Shown piece by piece: positions 8,231 through 17,872 of a DNA stretch of 64,000 nucleotides (the first letter of the stretch is position 1; the number at the start of each line of letters is the position of its first letter). The stretch comes from an uncultured Luteitalea sp. (lineage in GTDB: Bacteria > Acidobacteriota > Vicinamibacteria > Vicinamibacterales > Vicinamibacteraceae): positions 1 to 64,000 of the forward strand of contig CAKTDA010000008.1 of the NCBI GenBank assembly GCA_934541105.1, read 5' to 3'. The notes under the pieces are model-generated. The model saw only the letters and a program-made list of their open reading frames with translations, was not told the origin of the DNA and ran no database searches. A program made the translations under genes and the position numbers.

Positions 8231-8758
8231 CTACGACTCGAAATCGAAGGCGAGTGTGCCTGTCGTCGGGCGGTAGCAGACGGTGTCGTCGCACGCCTGG
8301 TACCGCAGCGTCAGCGTGCCGCCGGCGACGACACCTGCGGCGACCTTCCGTCGCAGTTCGGCCGAGAGCGTCAGGGGCAGCGACGCGCGGAACGGCGCCA
8401 TGTACACGCGCGACGATTCGCCGGTGGGCGGAAAGACGTACATCTCCGCTTTCGGGTAGGCCGGCGTGCCGGCCCGCAGGCCGGTCAGTGCGGTCGTCGC
8501 AAGCGTGAACGGCACGTAGCCGCCGTCCACGTCGGCGGCATAGACATGCATGCCCGGCAGCGGCGTCACGAGCACGGTGACGAGGGCGCGCCCGTCGGCA
8601 GCCACGCGCACCGGACCGTCGATCGCCGCCTGGAGGTGCCGGGTCTCGAGGCGCCCGCGCGTCGGCGCCTCGTCGAGGAACGACGGACGACGGACCTGCG
8701 CCCCGACGACGCTTCCGGACAGGACGACTCCAACGACGAGGGCGCGCAGCACGGTCAT
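8231..8758 (-). CDS. Secreted protein with DsbD N-terminal (alpha) domain fold
   Basis: A 175-residue exported protein with a signal peptide (TVLRALVVGVVLSGSVVGAQ). Near the C-terminus is LRYQACDDTVCYRP, the two-cysteine motif of the N-terminal thiol-exchange domain of DsbD, where the Cys pair passes reductant to periplasmic partners. No DsbD membrane domain or thioredoxin domain is present in the gene or beside it, so this is a stand-alone alpha domain. ATG 8758 starts one base after the stop of the phosphorylase gene (TGAGATG), so the two are co-transcribed. The functional link between them is unknown. Confidence 0.7.
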   Translation of the reverse strand: MTVLRALVVGVVLSGSVVGAQVRRPSFLDEAPTRGRLETRHLQAAIDGPVRVAADGRALVTVLVTPLPGMHVYAADVDGGYVPFTLATTALTGLRAGTPAYPKAEMYVFPPTGESSRVYMAPFRASLPLTLSAELRRKVAAGVVAGGTLTLRYQACDDTVCYRPTTGTLAFDFES

Positions 8759-8759
8759 C

Positions 8760-10646
8760 TCAGTCCCAATCGGCCGCCAGCCACGCGACGCCATACGGCG
8801 GGAGCGTCACCGACAGTTCGCCGCCTGCGGCCTGGTACCGCGCGCGCGAGAGGACGTCGCGCCAGAGGCTGGACCCGCCGATGTCGGCCACCGGCATCCG
8901 GACGCGCACGTCGCCCGCCGTGACGTTCGTCAACGCGACGAGCCGCTGCACGCCCGGCCGCTGGCGGAACAGGGCGAACACCTCCGGCCCGACGTCGAGC
9001 ACCGTCTGTGATGCGTTGGGGTGGAATGCCGGCTGCTCGGTACGACGCCTGATCATCCGGCGCATCCGCCGCGACACCTGCGACACCCAGCAGTCCGGAT
9101 CGTCGAGCATGCGCATCAGCGCACCCTCGTCATAGGTGCGCCTGTTGATGCTGCGCTTCTCGGCGCCCTTCAGCACCGCGTCGCTGTCGTTCTTCGCGCC
9201 GAACAGCGTCGGGAAGTAGATGCCCGGTACGCCCTGCATCGCGAACGCAATCGCGCGTGCCGCGAGGAAGCGTGACACCTGGAGGTGCTGCGACTCGCCG
9301 TTCCCCTCGCGGTTCAGCATGCTGTACCAGGCGATGTTGAGCTCGTACGGGCTCTTGGTGCCGTCGCCGTTGGACCGGTACGACACGAAGCCGCCGTGTG
9401 CGATCGCGCGATCGACGAGCGCGCCAATCTCGTCCTCGGTCAGCAGCCCACGCGCGCCCAGCAATCCCACGCCGTCGTGCGACGACAGGAAGTTGAAGTA
9501 CGTCGCCGTGTCCGACACCGGCTCGAGCGTGCGAGCCCAGCGCGCAAGCGTCTCGCACGATCCGGTGTGGAACGCGTGCAGCACGAGCGGCGGGAGCGCG
9601 AAGTTGTACACCATCTGCGCTTCGTTGCGACCGTCGCCGAAGTAGCTGATGTTGTCGGCGTGCGGCACGTTGGTCTCGGTGATGATCGCGACCGTCGGCG
9701 CGACGACGTCGAGGATGGCGCGGAACAGCTGCACGAGCGCATGCGTCTCGCGCAGGTGGGCACAGCTGGTGCCGAGTTCCCGCCAGATGTAGGTCACGGC
9801 ATCGAGCCGGATCACGTCCGCCCCGCGCCTGACGTACGCGAGCAGGATCTCGACGACGCGCAACAGGACGGCAGGATTCCGGAAGTTCAGGTCCACCTGG
9901 TCCGGACTGAACGTCGTCCAGACGTACCGGGTGCCGTTGATGGTCCGGAAGGGCGTCAGCAGGTCCGACGTCCGGGGGCGCAGGATGAGCCGCAGGTAGT
10001 CGGCGTGGATCGCGTCCCTGGTCGAGAACGAGACGAAGAAGTCCTCGTAGCCGGGACGCCCGTTCAGGAAGCGCTGGAACCAGCGGCTCTTGCTCGATGC
10101 GTGATTGAAGACGCCGTCGAACATCAGCCGGAACTCGGAGGCGAGCGCGGCGATGTCGTCCCACGACCCGAGCCGCGGGTCCACTTCCTGGTAGTCGATG
10201 ATCGAGAACCCGCGATCGGACGAGTACGGGAAGAACGGCAGGATGTGGACGGTGTTGATCGCCCCGCGCATGAAGCGGCGCAGGAAGCCGGCCAGCACCT
10301 TGAGCGGCGGCTTGCCCGGCGTGGTCAACAGGTCGCCGTACGTGATGAGCACGATGTCGCGCTCCGAGAACCGCTCGTTCGGGACGAAGGTCTGCTCGGA
10401 TTCGATGAGCGCCGGCGGCTTGTATGCGTGATACACGCGCATGAGCCGCTCGAGCTCCGGGTAGTGCGCCTGCGCCAGGTCCTCGCCGTACATCAGCGTG
10501 AGGAACCCCATCAACCGGTCACGCTGCGCCTCGGTGATCTGCAGGAGCGGGCGCGTGTAGTCGGGCTCGGGCAGGTGCGCCAGGTGATCGCGCAGGACTG
10601 CCTCTTGTCGTCGAGCCTCCACGTCTGCCCCGGCCACGTGCATCAC
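8760..10646 (-). CDS. GH13_18 glycoside phosphorylase (sucrose / glucosylglycerate phosphorylase type)
   Basis: A 628-residue alpha-amylase-superfamily enzyme. The catalytic set is intact: nucleophile Asp282 in VIRLDAVTYIW, acid/base Glu324 in IITETNVPH, and Asp391 in FLSSHDG. The phrases HILPFFPYSSDRGFS, DLNFRNP and ETNVPHADNISYFGDG are typical of subfamily 18, which phosphorolyses alpha-glucosides such as sucrose, sucrose 6'-phosphate or glucosylglycerate to give glucose 1-phosphate. There is no signal peptide, so it is cytoplasmic. The long N-terminal extension (about 95 residues before the barrel) fits the glucosylglycerate-phosphorylase-like branch better than classical SucP, but the substrate is not certain. 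Two ATGs lie at 10646 and 10643. Confidence 0.87.
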   Translation of the reverse strand: MMHVAGADVEARRQEAVLRDHLAHLPEPDYTRPLLQITEAQRDRLMGFLTLMYGEDLAQAHYPELERLMRVYHAYKPPALIESEQTFVPNERFSERDIVLITYGDLLTTPGKPPLKVLAGFLRRFMRGAINTVHILPFFPYSSDRGFSIIDYQEVDPRLGSWDDIAALASEFRLMFDGVFNHASSKSRWFQRFLNGRPGYEDFFVSFSTRDAIHADYLRLILRPRTSDLLTPFRTINGTRYVWTTFSPDQVDLNFRNPAVLLRVVEILLAYVRRGADVIRLDAVTYIWRELGTSCAHLRETHALVQLFRAILDVVAPTVAIITETNVPHADNISYFGDGRNEAQMVYNFALPPLVLHAFHTGSCETLARWARTLEPVSDTATYFNFLSSHDGVGLLGARGLLTEDEIGALVDRAIAHGGFVSYRSNGDGTKSPYELNIAWYSMLNREGNGESQHLQVSRFLAARAIAFAMQGVPGIYFPTLFGAKNDSDAVLKGAEKRSINRRTYDEGALMRMLDDPDCWVSQVSRRMRRMIRRRTEQPAFHPNASQTVLDVGPEVFALFRQRPGVQRLVALTNVTAGDVRVRMPVADIGGSSLWRDVLSRARYQAAGGELSVTLPPYGVAWLAADWD

Positions 10647-10880
10647 GTCGTCTCTCTCCGTTCTCCGTAACTGTCGGACCCGACGCCGAACCGGCCGTCA
10701 CGCCCCGGTCATATCACCGTCACACGGCGATGACGCCACGCACGTACGCTGCGAGTGGCCGCGGGACGCATGTCCTCGCCGGCCCCTGACGGCGGTGCCG
10801 GCAGGGGGCCGTTGCATTGCGGTCGCATTCATAGTATTGAACGCTGCCCCCGAACCGGGAACACCTCGAAAGGAATCACA

Positions 10881-13800
10881 ATGGTACGTCCCATCCTCGC
10901 ATGGGTACTCGTCCTGCTCTGCGCCACGAGCGCGCACGCGCAGTTCGAAACGGGCTCCATCACCGGCACCGTCCAGGACCGAAGTGGTGGCGTGCTGCCC
11001 GGCGTGACCGTCACGCTCCGCAACATCGACACCGGCGTCACGCAGTCCACGGTCACCAACGACAGCGGCGCGTACGAGTTCTTCACCCTCCGTGTCGGCC
11101 GCTACGAAATCAGGACCGAACTGCAGGGCTTCGCAACGACCACCACCTCCGACATCGCGCTTGCCGTCGGCAACCGCCAGCGCGTGGACGTGACGATGGG
11201 CGTCGGCGACCTGACCGAGACGGTCGAGGTGCAGGCGCAGGGCCTGCGGCTCGAGAAGGACTCGAGCCAGCGCAGCAGCGTCATGACCGGCGAACAGGCC
11301 GTTGCCCTGCCGCTCCCCGGCCGTGAGTACTCGGCCCTCGCCCAGCTCGCCCCGGGCGTCCGGCGCTCGCAGATCAACAACACGCAGGGCACCGGCCGCG
11401 AGGGCTCCTTCACGATCAACGGCCTGCGCAGCACCTACAACAACTACCTGCTCGACGGCATCGACAACAACGCCTACGGCACGAGCAACCAGGGCTACTC
11501 CAACCAGGTCATCCAGCCGCCCCCCGACGCCATCGTCGAGATGCGTGTCGTGACCAACAACATGAGCGCGGAGTACGGGCGCAGCGGCGGTGGCACGATG
11601 AACGTCGCGTACAAGAGCGGCACCAACCGCTTCAGCGGGTCGGGGTGGGAGTACCGGCGCGACCCGTCACTCAACGCCACGGGGTTCTTCAAGCCTGCGG
11701 CCGGCACCGAGCCGAAGATGACCCGCGACCAGTTCGGCTTCGTGTTCGGCGGCCCCCTCCTCCGCAACCGCGCCTTCTTCTTCACCGACTACGAGGGGCT
11801 GCGCCAGGACCGCCACACCGTCGCGATCTCGTCGATTCCCGACATGACGCAGCGCCAGGGCATCCTCGGCGTGGCCGTGCGCGATCCGCGGACGGGCGTG
11901 ACCTATCCGGCCGGTACGGCACTGCCGCTGACGGCCGCCGCGCGGAAGATCCTCGACGACCTCCCGACGCCGACCGGGACCGGCACGTCGAACAACTACC
12001 GGGCAACCGTTCTGGCCACGAACGACACCGACAAGTTCAACATCAAGCTGGACCAGAAGGTCTCGACCCGGCTGACGCTGTTCGGCCGGTACGGCTGGCG
12101 CGACACGGCCATCGTCGAGGAGTCAGGCCTGCCGCTGCCGTCGGGCGGCGCGGGCAACGGCTCCACGTACGTGAACAACAAGGCACTCGGCCTCGGGGCG
12201 ACGTACCTGGCGGGCGGATCGCAGCTTCTCGAGGTGCGCTTCGGGTGGTCCACGACCGAGGCGGGCAAGAATCCGCCGGCGCTCGGGTCGACGAGCGCGC
12301 TCGATGCGTACGGCATAGCGGGCCTGCCCGATGATCCGCGGGTGTCCGGCGGCCTGCCGACGCTGGCGATCACCGGCTTCACGACGCTCGGCCGGCAGGC
12401 GACCAACCCGCAGTGGCAGTATCCCGAGGCGTGGAACCCGAAGATCAACTACTCGTTCGTGCGCGGCCGCCAGTCGTTCAAGGTCGGGTACGAGTTCCAG
12501 CGCATCAACACGCAGGTGCAGGACGTCAACCCGCTGTACGGGACCAACACGTTCGCGGGCCAGTTCACGCGCCCGGCCGGTGTCGGAGCCAACAACATCT
12601 ACAACCTGTCGGACTTCATGCTCGGCTACCAGTCGCAGTACACGCTCAGCAACATCCTCGTGGCCGACATCCGGCAGAACATGCAGTTTGCGTACATCCA
12701 GGACGACATCCGCGTGAACGACAAGCTCACGCTGAACCTCGGCCTGCGCTACGAGTACGCAACGCCGCACTGGGAGGCCAACAACGTGCTCTCGAACTTC
12801 GATCCGGTCGGCCTCGTGATGGTGGCGGCCAAGGACGGATCGCTCGAGGACCGCACGACGATCAGGCCCGACCGCAACAACTTCGGCCCCCGACTCGGCT
12901 TCGCCTACTCGATCACGCCGACGACCGTCGCGCGCGGCGGCTTCGGCACGTCGTACGTCCACTTCCAGCGCGCAGGCGGCGCCAACATCCTGCCCATCAA
13001 CGGCCCGCAGGTGATCAACGCCGTCGCCGTGCAGAACAACCCGCTCGCGTCCGACTACCGCATGTACCAGGACGGGTTCCCGACCGGCTGGACCGACCCG
13101 AGCCGGTTCAACCCCGCGGCCGCCAACGTCACCTACATGCCGAAGGACTACCACGCCAGCCGCGTGAACAGCTGGTTCATCTCCGTGCAGCGCGAGCTCT
13201 TCGCCGACACGATCGTGGACGTCGCGTACGTCGGCAACAAGGCCGACGGCCTCCTGCAGTTTGCCAACTACAACCAGGCGCGACCCAATGCGTTCGGCGA
13301 GAACACGCCGCTGCAGGCCCGCCGCCCGATCCAGGGCTTCGGCGACATCACCTACTCCTGGAACGGCGGCCGGTCCGACTATCACGGCTTCCAGCTGAAG
13401 ACCGAGACGCGCAAGCGCGGGTTCTACTTCTCGAACGCGCTGACGCTCTCGCGCGCCCGCGACAACGGCGCCGGGTCGCTCGAGAACTCCTACGGCAACT
13501 CGCCCGGCATCCAGGACTTCAACAACCCGGACGGCGACTGGGGCATCTCGGGGTACAACCAGCCGTTCAACTGGACCAGCAGCCTCGTGTGGGACGTGCC
13601 CGTCGGCCGCGATCGCCGGTACCTCGGCAACACCTCCGCGCTCGTGGACGCCATCCTCGGCGGCTGGCAGGCGGCGTTCATCAGCTTCTTCGTCGCGGGC
13701 GACCCCGTGACGTTCGTCTACACGCCGACCGTCCAGGGCCAGGTCTCCGGCATCACGCAGGACTTCCGGGGTGCCACGAACTACCGGCCCAACGTCGTCG

Positions 13801-14129
13801 GCGATCCGTACGGGAATCGTGACGCGATCACGGGGTACTTCACCCGCGACGCCCTTCAGATCCCGACCTACGACAAGCCGTTCGGCAATGCCGCGCGCAA
13901 CAGCGTGCGCGGGCCGAACCAGTGGACGGTGGACTTCGCGCTCCAGAAGCGCTTCCGGCTGCCCGTCGGGTCCCAGACCAGCCTCGAGGTCCGCGCCGAG
14001 GCGTTCAACCTGCTGAACCGGACCAACTTCAACGCCCCGAACGGCAACATCAGCTCCAACGCGTTCGGGTCGATCACGAGCACCGCCGACCCGCGGCAGG
14101 TGCAACTCGGCGTGCGGCTCACGTTCTAG
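10881..14129 (+). CDS. Oar-like TonB-dependent outer-membrane receptor with carboxypeptidase-regulatory-like domain
   Basis: A 1082-residue outer-membrane protein. ATG 10881 follows AAAGGA by 6 nt and gives a signal peptide (ILAWVLVLLCATSAHA). Residues about 24-105 form a carboxypeptidase regulatory-like beta-sandwich (GSITGTVQDRSGGVLPGVTV, TNDSGAYEF). The plug follows (FTINGLRSTYNNYLLDGIDN, DAIVEMRVVTNNMSAEYGRS, GGTMNVAYKSGTN), and the rest is a beta-barrel ending in VQLGVRLTF with the terminal Phe typical of Bam substrates. Large families of such receptors mark Acidobacteriota. The substrate is unknown; it is divergent from the glycoside phosphorylase, which only hints at a glycoside. A strong hairpin follows the stop. 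Confidence 0.9.
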   Translation: MVRPILAWVLVLLCATSAHAQFETGSITGTVQDRSGGVLPGVTVTLRNIDTGVTQSTVTNDSGAYEFFTLRVGRYEIRTELQGFATTTTSDIALAVGNRQRVDVTMGVGDLTETVEVQAQGLRLEKDSSQRSSVMTGEQAVALPLPGREYSALAQLAPGVRRSQINNTQGTGREGSFTINGLRSTYNNYLLDGIDNNAYGTSNQGYSNQVIQPPPDAIVEMRVVTNNMSAEYGRSGGGTMNVAYKSGTNRFSGSGWEYRRDPSLNATGFFKPAAGTEPKMTRDQFGFVFGGPLLRNRAFFFTDYEGLRQDRHTVAISSIPDMTQRQGILGVAVRDPRTGVTYPAGTALPLTAAARKILDDLPTPTGTGTSNNYRATVLATNDTDKFNIKLDQKVSTRLTLFGRYGWRDTAIVEESGLPLPSGGAGNGSTYVNNKALGLGATYLAGGSQLLEVRFGWSTTEAGKNPPALGSTSALDAYGIAGLPDDPRVSGGLPTLAITGFTTLGRQATNPQWQYPEAWNPKINYSFVRGRQSFKVGYEFQRINTQVQDVNPLYGTNTFAGQFTRPAGVGANNIYNLSDFMLGYQSQYTLSNILVADIRQNMQFAYIQDDIRVNDKLTLNLGLRYEYATPHWEANNVLSNFDPVGLVMVAAKDGSLEDRTTIRPDRNNFGPRLGFAYSITPTTVARGGFGTSYVHFQRAGGANILPINGPQVINAVAVQNNPLASDYRMYQDGFPTGWTDPSRFNPAAANVTYMPKDYHASRVNSWFISVQRELFADTIVDVAYVGNKADGLLQFANYNQARPNAFGENTPLQARRPIQGFGDITYSWNGGRSDYHGFQLKTETRKRGFYFSNALTLSRARDNGAGSLENSYGNSPGIQDFNNPDGDWGISGYNQPFNWTSSLVWDVPVGRDRRYLGNTSALVDAILGGWQAAFISFFVAGDPVTFVYTPTVQGQVSGITQDFRGATNYRPNVVGDPYGNRDAITGYFTRDALQIPTYDKPFGNAARNSVRGPNQWTVDFALQKRFRLPVGSQTSLEVRAEAFNLLNRTNFNAPNGNISSNAFGSITSTADPRQVQLGVRLTF

Positions 14130-14152
14130 CCTCGAACGGGGGCCCGACAGGA

Positions 14153-14190
14153 CCGTCATCCCGATCACCGTTTCGTGGTCGGGATGACGG
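14153..14190 (+). terminator. 16-bp stem-loop after TonB receptor
   Basis: CCGTCATCCCGATCAC pairs with GTGGTCGGGATGACGG with one G-T wobble and a 6-nt loop, 24 nt after the receptor stop. The stem is long, but a T-tract is missing. Confidence 0.65.
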
Positions 14191-14244
14191 CCTCCTCCAA
14201 CGCGCCCGCCCTTTCCGTCCACCTGCCGGGGCACACAACTTGCC

Positions 14245-15288
14245 TTGCCACGGTTCGTGGCAGCCGTCGCCCGCCTCGCGATTCCGTCCGGCGATACGCC
14301 CGAAGGTGCCGTCCGGGCCGCGTTCGGCCACGTGCGGCCAATCTACATCCCGGTCCACCTCGATGGTCTCGTCGTGGACTCGGTCGTGGACTTCCACCTG
14401 TACCTGCAGACGTCGCCCGGCCATTTCGTCCTGTTCCGGGGGCCCGATCTCGAGTTCACCGCGGCGCACCATGCCCGCCTGCTCGCCAACCAGGTCGGCA
14501 CGCTGTGGCTCAAGGGCGACGAGCGGCGCCGGTACGAGCGCTACGTCGAGAAGCACCTCGAGACGCTGCTCGGCAACCCGCAGATCGCCACGCCGCGCAA
14601 GGTCGAACTGCTGCAGTCGGCCGCACAGACGACCCTCGAGTCCGTGATGGTGGACCCGCGGCACACCGAGGCCGTGCCGCGGACGCGGAGGGTGGCGCAA
14701 CAGACCGTGCAACTGCTCGTGCGCGAGCGCGAGGCGCTCGGCCACATGGCGGCACTGATGGCGCGCGACTACGACACCGTGCGTCACTCGATGAACGTCA
14801 GCGTGTTTGCCGCCGGCCTGGCGCATGCGGCGGGCGTGCGCAACCCGAGTGACCTGCGCGACATCGCGCTCGGCGCCCTCCTGCACGACGTCGGGAAGAG
14901 CGAGCTGCCGCGCGAGCTGATCGTCAAGCCGGGCGCCTACACCGAGGAGGAGATGGCCCTGATGCGCACGCACGTGGCGCGCGGCGAGCACATCCTGCAG
15001 CAGGACGGGCGGATGGGCGCGCTCGGCCTGATCGTCGTCGCACAGCACCACGAGCGGCTCACGGGCAGCGGATACCCGCGGGGCCTCGACGCGCAGCACA
15101 TCCACCTGTTCGGCCGCATCGCCGCCATCGCCGACGTCTACGACGCCCTCACGAGCGACAGGAGCTACCAGCGCGCCATGAAGCCGGTCGACGCCCTGCA
15201 CCTGATGACCACCCGCCTGGCCTCTCATTTCGACAGGTCGCTGCTCACCCAGTTCGTGAAGACCCTCCGCGCCCCCACCGCAGTGTGA
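14245..15288 (+). CDS. HD-GYP domain phosphodiesterase (putative c-di-GMP hydrolase)
   Basis: 347 residues. The N-terminal 150 residues resemble the variable sensor part often found before HD-GYP (IYIPVHLDGLVVDSVVDFHLY). The C-terminal HD-GYP domain holds H181, the HD pair 214-215 (LLHDVGKSELP), H243, HHERLTGSGYP (GYP at 276-278) and ADVYDALTSDRSYQ. These are the metal ligands and the signature of cyclic-di-GMP hydrolysing enzymes. It is cytosolic with no membrane segment. No Shine-Dalgarno is seen. The adaptor gene starts 93 nt downstream, so co-transcription with the export operon is possible. Confidence 0.88.
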   Translation: MPRFVAAVARLAIPSGDTPEGAVRAAFGHVRPIYIPVHLDGLVVDSVVDFHLYLQTSPGHFVLFRGPDLEFTAAHHARLLANQVGTLWLKGDERRRYERYVEKHLETLLGNPQIATPRKVELLQSAAQTTLESVMVDPRHTEAVPRTRRVAQQTVQLLVREREALGHMAALMARDYDTVRHSMNVSVFAAGLAHAAGVRNPSDLRDIALGALLHDVGKSELPRELIVKPGAYTEEEMALMRTHVARGEHILQQDGRMGALGLIVVAQHHERLTGSGYPRGLDAQHIHLFGRIAAIADVYDALTSDRSYQRAMKPVDALHLMTTRLASHFDRSLLTQFVKTLRAPTAV

Positions 15289-15380
15289 CGCCTCGCCTGG
15301 CGCAGCCGGGCGCGACATGCGCAGCGAGTCCGGCAGGCCGCCAACCAATCGCCCGCTCAGCTCGTCTAAGGCGACATCCC

Positions 15381-16595
15381 GTGCGCCTCTACTCACTTTG
15401 CGCCCTCGTCGCGCTGATGGCCGGCTGCACCGCCGACCGGCCTGCCCCTGCGGCAGGACCGGCGTCCGCGTCGGCTCCTGCGACGATCCGCGTGCCGGTC
15501 GAACGGCGCGACGTCACCCACGCCCTGCGCCTGCACGGCATCGTCGAGGCCGAGAACGCCGTGGCGGTCGTCGTGCCGCGCATCCTCGGGCAGAACGTCA
15601 ACGCCCTCGTCGTCACGCGCCTCGTGCCCAACGGCACGCGCGTCGAGGCCGGCGATCCGCTCGTGGACTTCGACCGCCAGGCGCAGCTCGACCTCGCCCT
15701 CGAGAAGAAGGCGGAGTTCCGCGACCTGGAGGAGCAGGTCCGGAAGAAGCGCGCCGAGCAGGACGAACTGCGAGCGCGGGACGACACCGAACTCAAGACG
15801 GCCGAGAACGCCCTCGCACTCGCCCGGCTCGAAGTGGACAAGAACCCCCTGCTGCCGAAGATCGAGGCCGAGAAGAACCTGCTGCTGCGCGAGTCGGCCG
15901 AGGCGGAGTTCGAACAGCTCCGGCGGACGTACACCTTGAAGCGCCGGGCTGCCCAGGCCGAGATCCGCACGCTCGAGGTGCGGCGCGATCGCGCGCGGCG
16001 CGCGTGGGCGCATGCCGAGGGCAATGCGGAACGGCTGTCGGTTCGCGCGCCCATCGGCGGACTCGTCGTCCTGCGATCGGTCTGGAAGGGCGGCCGCATG
16101 GGCGAGCCGCAGGAGGGCGAGGAAGTCCGCACCGGGCTCGGCCTGATGGATGTCGTCGCCGAGGGCGCCATGCGGGTTCGCGTGAAGGTCAACCAGGCCG
16201 ACCTGGCCGGGCTGTCGGTGGGCCAGACCGCCACCATCACGCTCGACGCCTATCCGGCGAAGACCTATGAGGGGCGCCTCGAGCGCCTGTCGCCGGTGGC
16301 GACGCCCGGCATGTCCGACAAGGTGCGGTCGGTCCTGGCGCAGTTCTCGGTACAGGAGCGCGACGCGATCATGACGCCGGACCTCTCGGCGGCCGTGGAC
16401 GTGCGGCTCGGCGCCTGGCCCCAGGCACTGACGGTGCCGCGGGCGGCCGTCACGTGGCAGGACGGCGTGGCCGGGCTGACGGTCGGGGGGCGCTGGCGCC
16501 CGGTCACGGTCACCGCGCTGACGCCGTCGCATGCGGTGATTGCCGACGGCGTGTCGGCGGCCGACACGGTGGACATGCCCGGAGCGTCGTCATGA
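15381..16595 (+). CDS. HlyD-family periplasmic adaptor lipoprotein (first of three)
   Basis: Starting at GTG 15381 gives a short lipoprotein signal (LYSLCALVALMAGC, Cys16) and 404 residues; starting further upstream would bury it. The protein has the membrane-fusion layout: N-terminal barrel/lipoyl half (DVTHALRLHGIVEAEN, LVPNGTRVEAGDPLVDFD), a long alpha-hairpin (about residues 100-200, charged, coiled-coil prone), the second lipoyl half (LSVRAPIGGLVV), then beta-barrel and membrane-proximal domains (GQTATITLDAYPAKTYEG). It would link an inner-membrane pump to an outer-membrane channel. Its stop overlaps the start of the next adaptor by 4 nt. Confidence 0.85.
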   Translation: MRLYSLCALVALMAGCTADRPAPAAGPASASAPATIRVPVERRDVTHALRLHGIVEAENAVAVVVPRILGQNVNALVVTRLVPNGTRVEAGDPLVDFDRQAQLDLALEKKAEFRDLEEQVRKKRAEQDELRARDDTELKTAENALALARLEVDKNPLLPKIEAEKNLLLRESAEAEFEQLRRTYTLKRRAAQAEIRTLEVRRDRARRAWAHAEGNAERLSVRAPIGGLVVLRSVWKGGRMGEPQEGEEVRTGLGLMDVVAEGAMRVRVKVNQADLAGLSVGQTATITLDAYPAKTYEGRLERLSPVATPGMSDKVRSVLAQFSVQERDAIMTPDLSAAVDVRLGAWPQALTVPRAAVTWQDGVAGLTVGGRWRPVTVTALTPSHAVIADGVSAADTVDMPGASS

Positions 16596-17872
16596 GGCGG
16601 CACGTGACACCGCGTCGGGTGACGGCGGCGGTGGCGTTGCTCGCGGCCATCGGTGTCGGCGGCTGGCAGGTGCTCGGGCGCGCCTCCCGCGGCACGGATG
16701 TCGAGACCGTGGAGGTGACGCGCGGCACCTTCCACGATCGGACGACGATTCGCGGCGAGATCAAGGCCCTTCGATCGCAGGCGCTCACGGCGCCGTCGGA
16801 TGCCGGAGAACTGCGCATTCTCGAACTCGCCGCCAACGGCGCGCAGATCAAGCGGGGCGACATCGTCATCGCGTTCGACGCGTCCACGCTGACCCAGCGG
16901 CTGAACGAGAAGCGATCCGACCTGCGCGCCTCGGAAGCCGAGATCGCCAGGGCGGAGGCGGAAGGCCGGCTGAAGCTCGAGGAGTTCACGACGGGCCGCG
17001 TGACGGCGGAGTTCGACGTCGAGCGGGCACGGCTCGACGTCCGCGCGGGCACGATGCAGTCGCGCTTCGACGAACAGAAGGCCCGCCTCTCGCTCTCGGA
17101 CAAGCAGCAGAAGCTCACCGAGACCGATACGGTGCTCGCCAGCGGCCGCGAGGCGACGGCGGCAACCGTCGGCGGTCTCGAGGGCAAGCTCGAACGCGCC
17201 CACGCGGAGGTCGGCCGCACGTCGCGCGGGCTGCAGGCCCTCGTCGTCCGCGCGCCCACGGACGGCGTGATGGTCGTCCTCGACAACTGGCGCGCCGGGC
17301 AGTTCGGGCAGGGCAGCCGGCCGTTCCAGGTCGGCGACGCGGCATGGGCCGGCGCGCAGATCGCCGAACTCCCCGATCTCACGTCGGCGCGCATGACCGC
17401 CATCGTCGACGAGGTCGACCGCAGCCACCTGGCCGTCGGGCAGGAAGCGACGATTCGCATCGACGCCGTGGCCGACACGGAGTTGCCGGCGCGCCTCGTC
17501 TCGATCGGCACGATCGCGAAGACCGACATGTCGGGAGGCTGGCCGCCGCGGCGAGGGTTCGAAGTGGTGCTCGAACTGACGCGCACCGAACCGCGCGTCC
17601 GTCCCGGGATGACGGCGGTGGCCCGGGTGTCGGTCGGCCGGCACCAACAGCAGGTCCTGGTGCCGTCGCGGGTGCTGTTCCCCTTCGGCGGCCGCACGGT
17701 CGCGTGGGTCGTGACGCGCGGCGGCCTCGAGCCGCGTCTCGTCACCGTCGCGCACCGGAGTGACGAGACGAGTGCCGTGGCGTCCGGGCTCGCTCCCGGG
17801 GATCGCGTCGCCGCCGCCGCGCCGGCCGACGCGGACCAGCGGCTTGCCGCGCTCGAAGGCGCCACCCGATGA
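16592..17872 (+). CDS. HlyD-family periplasmic adaptor, membrane-anchored (second of three)
   Basis: 426 residues with an N-terminal signal-anchor (VTAAVALLAAIGVGGWQVL) rather than a lipobox. Lipoyl half-motifs flank an alpha-hairpin (LAANGAQIKRGDIVIAFDAS on one side, LVVRAPTDGVMVVLDNWRAG on the other), followed by a beta-barrel domain (VGQEATIRIDAVADTELPAR). ATG 16592 overlaps the previous stop as ATGA. Its own stop overlaps the third adaptor by 4 nt. It is clearly diverged from its neighbours, so this is not a recent tandem copy. Confidence 0.85.
   Translation: MRRHVTPRRVTAAVALLAAIGVGGWQVLGRASRGTDVETVEVTRGTFHDRTTIRGEIKALRSQALTAPSDAGELRILELAANGAQIKRGDIVIAFDASTLTQRLNEKRSDLRASEAEIARAEAEGRLKLEEFTTGRVTAEFDVERARLDVRAGTMQSRFDEQKARLSLSDKQQKLTETDTVLASGREATAATVGGLEGKLERAHAEVGRTSRGLQALVVRAPTDGVMVVLDNWRAGQFGQGSRPFQVGDAAWAGAQIAELPDLTSARMTAIVDEVDRSHLAVGQEATIRIDAVADTELPARLVSIGTIAKTDMSGGWPPRRGFEVVLELTRTEPRVRPGMTAVARVSVGRHQQQVLVPSRVLFPFGGRTVAWVVTRGGLEPRLVTVAHRSDETSAVASGLAPGDRVAAAAPADADQRLAALEGATR

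Noticed and set aside
4352..8923. Very long open frame of 1523 codons on the plus strand
   Set aside because: It runs antisense through the amidohydrolase and ndh operon and out of frame with the molybdoenzyme; composition is Arg/His-rich shadow with no motif. High GC content leaves such frames open.
12123..14234. 703-codon open frame on the minus strand
   Set aside because: It is antisense to the Oar-like receptor, whose signal peptide, domains and C-terminal Phe are all intact on the plus strand.
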